DNA of 64,000 nt from Dysidea avara (taxonomy: Eukaryota; Porifera; Demospongiae; Dictyoceratida; Dysideidae): assembly GCF_963678975.1 (NCBI RefSeq), contig NC_089278.1, positions 14,675,959-14,739,958 of the forward strand, given 5' to 3'. Positions within the stretch are counted from its first letter, which is position 1. Every line of letters starts with the position of its first letter. The notes beneath the pieces were generated by a model. It ran no database searches, was not told the DNA's origin, and worked only from the letters and a program-made list of their open reading frames with translations. Positions 61,380-64,000 of the stretch are shown here, piece after piece. The translations under genes were made by a program, and so were the position numbers.

Positions 61380-62900
61380 ACTATATAAGCTAATACAATA
61401 AACTTTGTTGCTCTTCTCTGGACCTGCTCAATAAGTGTGATGTCCTTGACAGGGGCGGATCTAGGATTTATAAAAGGGGGGAGGGGGGGGCTAACTCAAG
61501 GTACTAATCTCTTGGGTAGAGAGCATGCTGGAACTAGGTGGTCTGGGGGCATGCCCCCCCAAAAAAATTTTTGAAAAATAGATGCTAAAATACTGCAATT
61601 TGGAGACATCCCCACATAAAATTCATAATATTTTCTGCCTGTAGATTATATATACAGTACTGCCTTTAGATTATAGGTATGGCTCTCTGAAGCATTTTGC
61701 TAATGGAAAAGTTTGGGTAGGTACAGACAACCAAGTACATGATGCACCCCTCTCACAATTGCACAACACTGAATAGGTGCATGTTAGAATAATAATGTTG
61801 AAAGTGGAAAATTTTGAAATTTGAACAATACAAGATTGAATCTGAGAGCATTTTCAATGGAAATTGTGTACCTGAATTAAGTATTGCCATACATATTAAC
61901 TACACAAGTGGATGAATGAAGCCCTTTAAACAGACCAATGCACTTCATTGTAGCTATGTATAGGTGCAGGCAGATTTGGAAAAATTTCATAACAGAACCA
62001 ACTACATGTTTCCAATGAATGTTCTATTAGAGTAATTAGCTGACTGCTCTATTAGAGTATCTCGATCTTGTACACCTCCAATACTGATCCGGGTCCTTGT
62101 TGCATAAACTTTAGCATAAATCCACTGATAATACCTTGGAAAGATGTTTATAAGATGGTTTTATGAGTATTTGTATTATTAGTGATCATATAATTTAGCT
62201 AATATGCTAAGACAAAATTTCATTATAATTCTCAGCATCATATAAGTTGATCAAGTAAAGCCTAAATATGAAGGCTGAAGCCCCCCCTGCATCCACCCCT
62301 GCTTGATATGGTTAGGTTTCCAAATCACTGAACAGGACATAACTTGCGATCTCACTAAGGAAATATACAAAGTTCTCTTGGCTGTCACTGTTTGATGCTT
62401 GCTAAAGCTGAGATGGAGCAGTCCTAGCATTCTGTAGGTCTTAGGGATTATGTTTTGTAGTGTTGATCCCAAGATAGGTCTGATGATATTATAATACTGA
62501 GATTTTTATGTGAACTATTTGTTAAAACCTGTGTGTCACTGAGCTATTTTGTAATTAGTGACTCGGATGACTTTTGCATTAATATAGGTGGACACTCTTT
62601 TTTGGATTAAAGAACATATTATATCTCGTACTCCACAAAGTTGCTGAGTCTAAATCATTTTGAAACAGTGAAATATCTCCAGGACTACAAACAGTATTAT
62701 AAATCTTGGTGTCGTCAATGAATAGTAAAGTTTTACTGATGGTAACACAAGATGGAAAATCATTCATGTAAATAATGAAGAGTAGGGGTCCCAAAATACT
62801 TCCTTGGGGAACCCCAGATAGAACCGGCAAGGGGGTAAATAATGACTGACTGCATGCCAAAGCTGTATAGCTACATTGGTTAGTTATACATAGCTGCAAT
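61380..62900 (-). pseudogene. non-LTR retrotransposon remnant inside the 60999 element
   Basis: Minus strand: SGVPQGSILGPLLFIIYMND, a damaged catalytic motif (FIDDTKIY in place of YADD), NPKKSVHLY, then TLYISLVRSQVMSCSVIWKP. After the nested MITE it continues KDITLIEQVQRRATKFIV. Stops and the altered motif make it inactive. Confidence 0.8.
61450..62301. mobile_element. MITE, CAGGGGCGGATC family, second copy
   Basis: The ends are CAGGGGCGGATCTAGG and, inverted, CAGGGGTGGATGCAGG. The 5-bp duplication CTTGA lies at 61445-61449 and 62302-62306. Removing the insert and one CTTGA restores the retrotransposon frame across NHIKDITLIEQ. It contains the CTCTATTAGAGTATCTCG motif at 62046. Confidence 0.88.
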
Positions 62901-63087
62901 CACATGATTTACTCTATATAGCTAGAGATAGTATTTTATTGTATACATGTACTTGTAGCTACTGTTTTATTAAACTGATGCTATAGCTACATAGCCAAAT
63001 CACAGCACAGTTTAGCAGTTATAGTTAGCACTAAAATTTTGTTTTTGTACATTAGCGATTTACCCAATGGGTTTTGCTAATCAATAA

Positions 63088-63118
63088 TAATAAAATAATA
63101 ATAATAATAATAATAATA
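63088..63118. repeat. (AAT)n microsatellite
   Basis: Pure AAT/ATA units. Adjacent minus-strand frames of Tyr codons are artefacts. Confidence 0.9.
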
Positions 63119-63705
63119 GTTGAATGCCATGGCTTGATTTCCTCCAACAACATGTATAATTATAGTATTAGTTGTATATAGAGGTATATGGCTAGCTATG
63201 ATTATTAAAAGTGCATGCGCGCCTATGCTAACACTATACGTACGTTGCATGCACATGACTTTATAAAGGGGAAACATATTACCCGGGGAAACACATATCA
63301 CTGTGACTTGTAGGTCGCTAGCGAGTTAGTGATATGTGTGCGGGGAAACACGGATCCCTAGGGATATGTGTGCGGGAAACACGTTACCCGGGGAAACATA
63401 TATCACTGTGACACCGCCCCTGGATAGCTACTAGCGTAACCGACGGGAAGCCGGATATAGTTGTAGCTTAAACATGAGCGGCCACGAGTGATTTGCCACA
63501 GGCACGAGTCCCGCAAAAAATGCCTTCTAATGTTTACATCCCCAGAATGCTGAAGCAGAAACATCTACAAGGTAGCTAGCTGTTGTCACGTGAAATCGCT
63601 GGAAGGGTCTCACCTTTTCGACCCTCACCCGGCACATATTTCAACCACTACTATAGCTATACAAAAAGTGTATGCACAGTGATTATACAAATCGTGTACA
63701 CGCAC

Positions 63706-63757
63706 CTTGTTTGAGAAGAAAGAGAACAAAGATTGTGAAAGCACTGCAAACGCCCAT
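63706..63757 (-). other. candidate signal-peptide exon
   Basis: MGVCSAFTIFVLFLLKQ is followed by a phase-1 donor (ACAAG|gtgcgtg), the phase needed by the receptor exon at 56509. CTATATAC, a weak TATA-like sequence, lies about 55 bases upstream. An out-of-frame ATG precedes it. It may be the receptor's first exon, with a 7.2-kb intron, or belong to another minus-strand gene. Confidence 0.35.
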
Positions 63758-63831
63758 CCTTCCAAGGGAGAGATCACGCGACGACGTTTCATGATACTAC
63801 CGCACACAGGTATATAGGATTTATGATGCAA

Positions 63832-64000
63832 TCGAGAAATGAAAACGAAAGTTGTTTACAGGAAACCACAAACTCCACAAAATATTTAATAAAGGATACG
63901 AATGAATAGAATTATCATAACTAGCTCCTGCATGCATGGGCAGCATGGCTAACATCATCTTTTTGTTATTTTGATGGTATGAAAGTGGTGACCTTTAGCT
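63832..64000. other. window end, nothing recognised
   Basis: No feature could be supported in the last bases. Confidence 0.4.

Larger units (their letters stand above)
60999..63413. mobile_element. element with subrepeated inverted ends and 4-bp target duplication
   Basis: About 80 bp starting TGTCACAGTGATATATG is identical at both ends in inverted orientation. It includes CCCGGGTAACGTGTTTCCCG and CCCTAGGGATCCGTGTTTCC. Each arm repeats the unit (C)ACACATATC..TAGGGATCCGTGTTTCCC several times. CCGC flanks both sides (60995-60998, 63414-63417). The rebuilt target CTGGATCCGCCCCTG is the end of the CAGGGGCGGATC MITE family. It carries a retrotransposon remnant and a nested MITE, and has no transposase. 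Confidence 0.8.

Overview
This window looks like nuclear DNA from an animal, most likely a sponge (demosponge). The genes are split by GT-AG introns, the DNA is visibly AT-rich, and short mobile elements are packed into introns and spacers. The gene set fits: CYP4-type cytochrome P450s, an ankyrin-Roc-COR protein, an Ig/fibronectin-III receptor with an RPTP-like juxtamembrane region, and a small MABP-like protein. The sponge assignment is an inference from gene content. No rRNA, true tRNA gene, CRISPR array or bacterial operon was seen.

Layout. 1-1811 (-) is a partial gene joining a HIRAN-like domain, eight Ser/Thr/Asn-rich repeats of about 35 residues and the start of a C48/Ulp1-like segment, with one in-frame TGA. 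2521-5271 is a foldback-type element whose inverted ends are arrays of a 51-bp minisatellite. 5595-10276 (+) holds the last six exons of a CYP4-like P450, with a hAT-like element in one intron. 11370-16890 is a graveyard of non-LTR reverse-transcriptase copies, cut by MITEs and by one another. 17063-29523 (+) is a second P450 with all 14 exons, but a 29-nt deletion removes its K-helix and breaks the frame. 30276-33745 (-) is an ankyrin-Roc-COR gene with several apparent frameshifts. 36128-36565 (-) is an intact one-exon MABP-like gene with a TATA box. 38250-56509 (-) is a 20-exon receptor gene: three Ig-like domains, eleven FN3 domains, a juxtamembrane domain, one membrane helix and a tyrosine-rich tail. 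57-64 kb is mostly repeats, including a second element with subrepeated inverted ends (60999-63413) and a possible signal-peptide exon near 63.7 kb.

The two P450 genes are related tandem copies with complementary damage: one lacks the front half, the other lacks the K-helix. The receptor grew by copying blocks of three FN3 exons, and some copies are still nearly identical. Several mobile elements are dated relative to each other because one interrupts another's reading frame. In two cases removing the insert and one 5-bp duplication restores the frame, which defines a MITE family with 5-bp target duplications.
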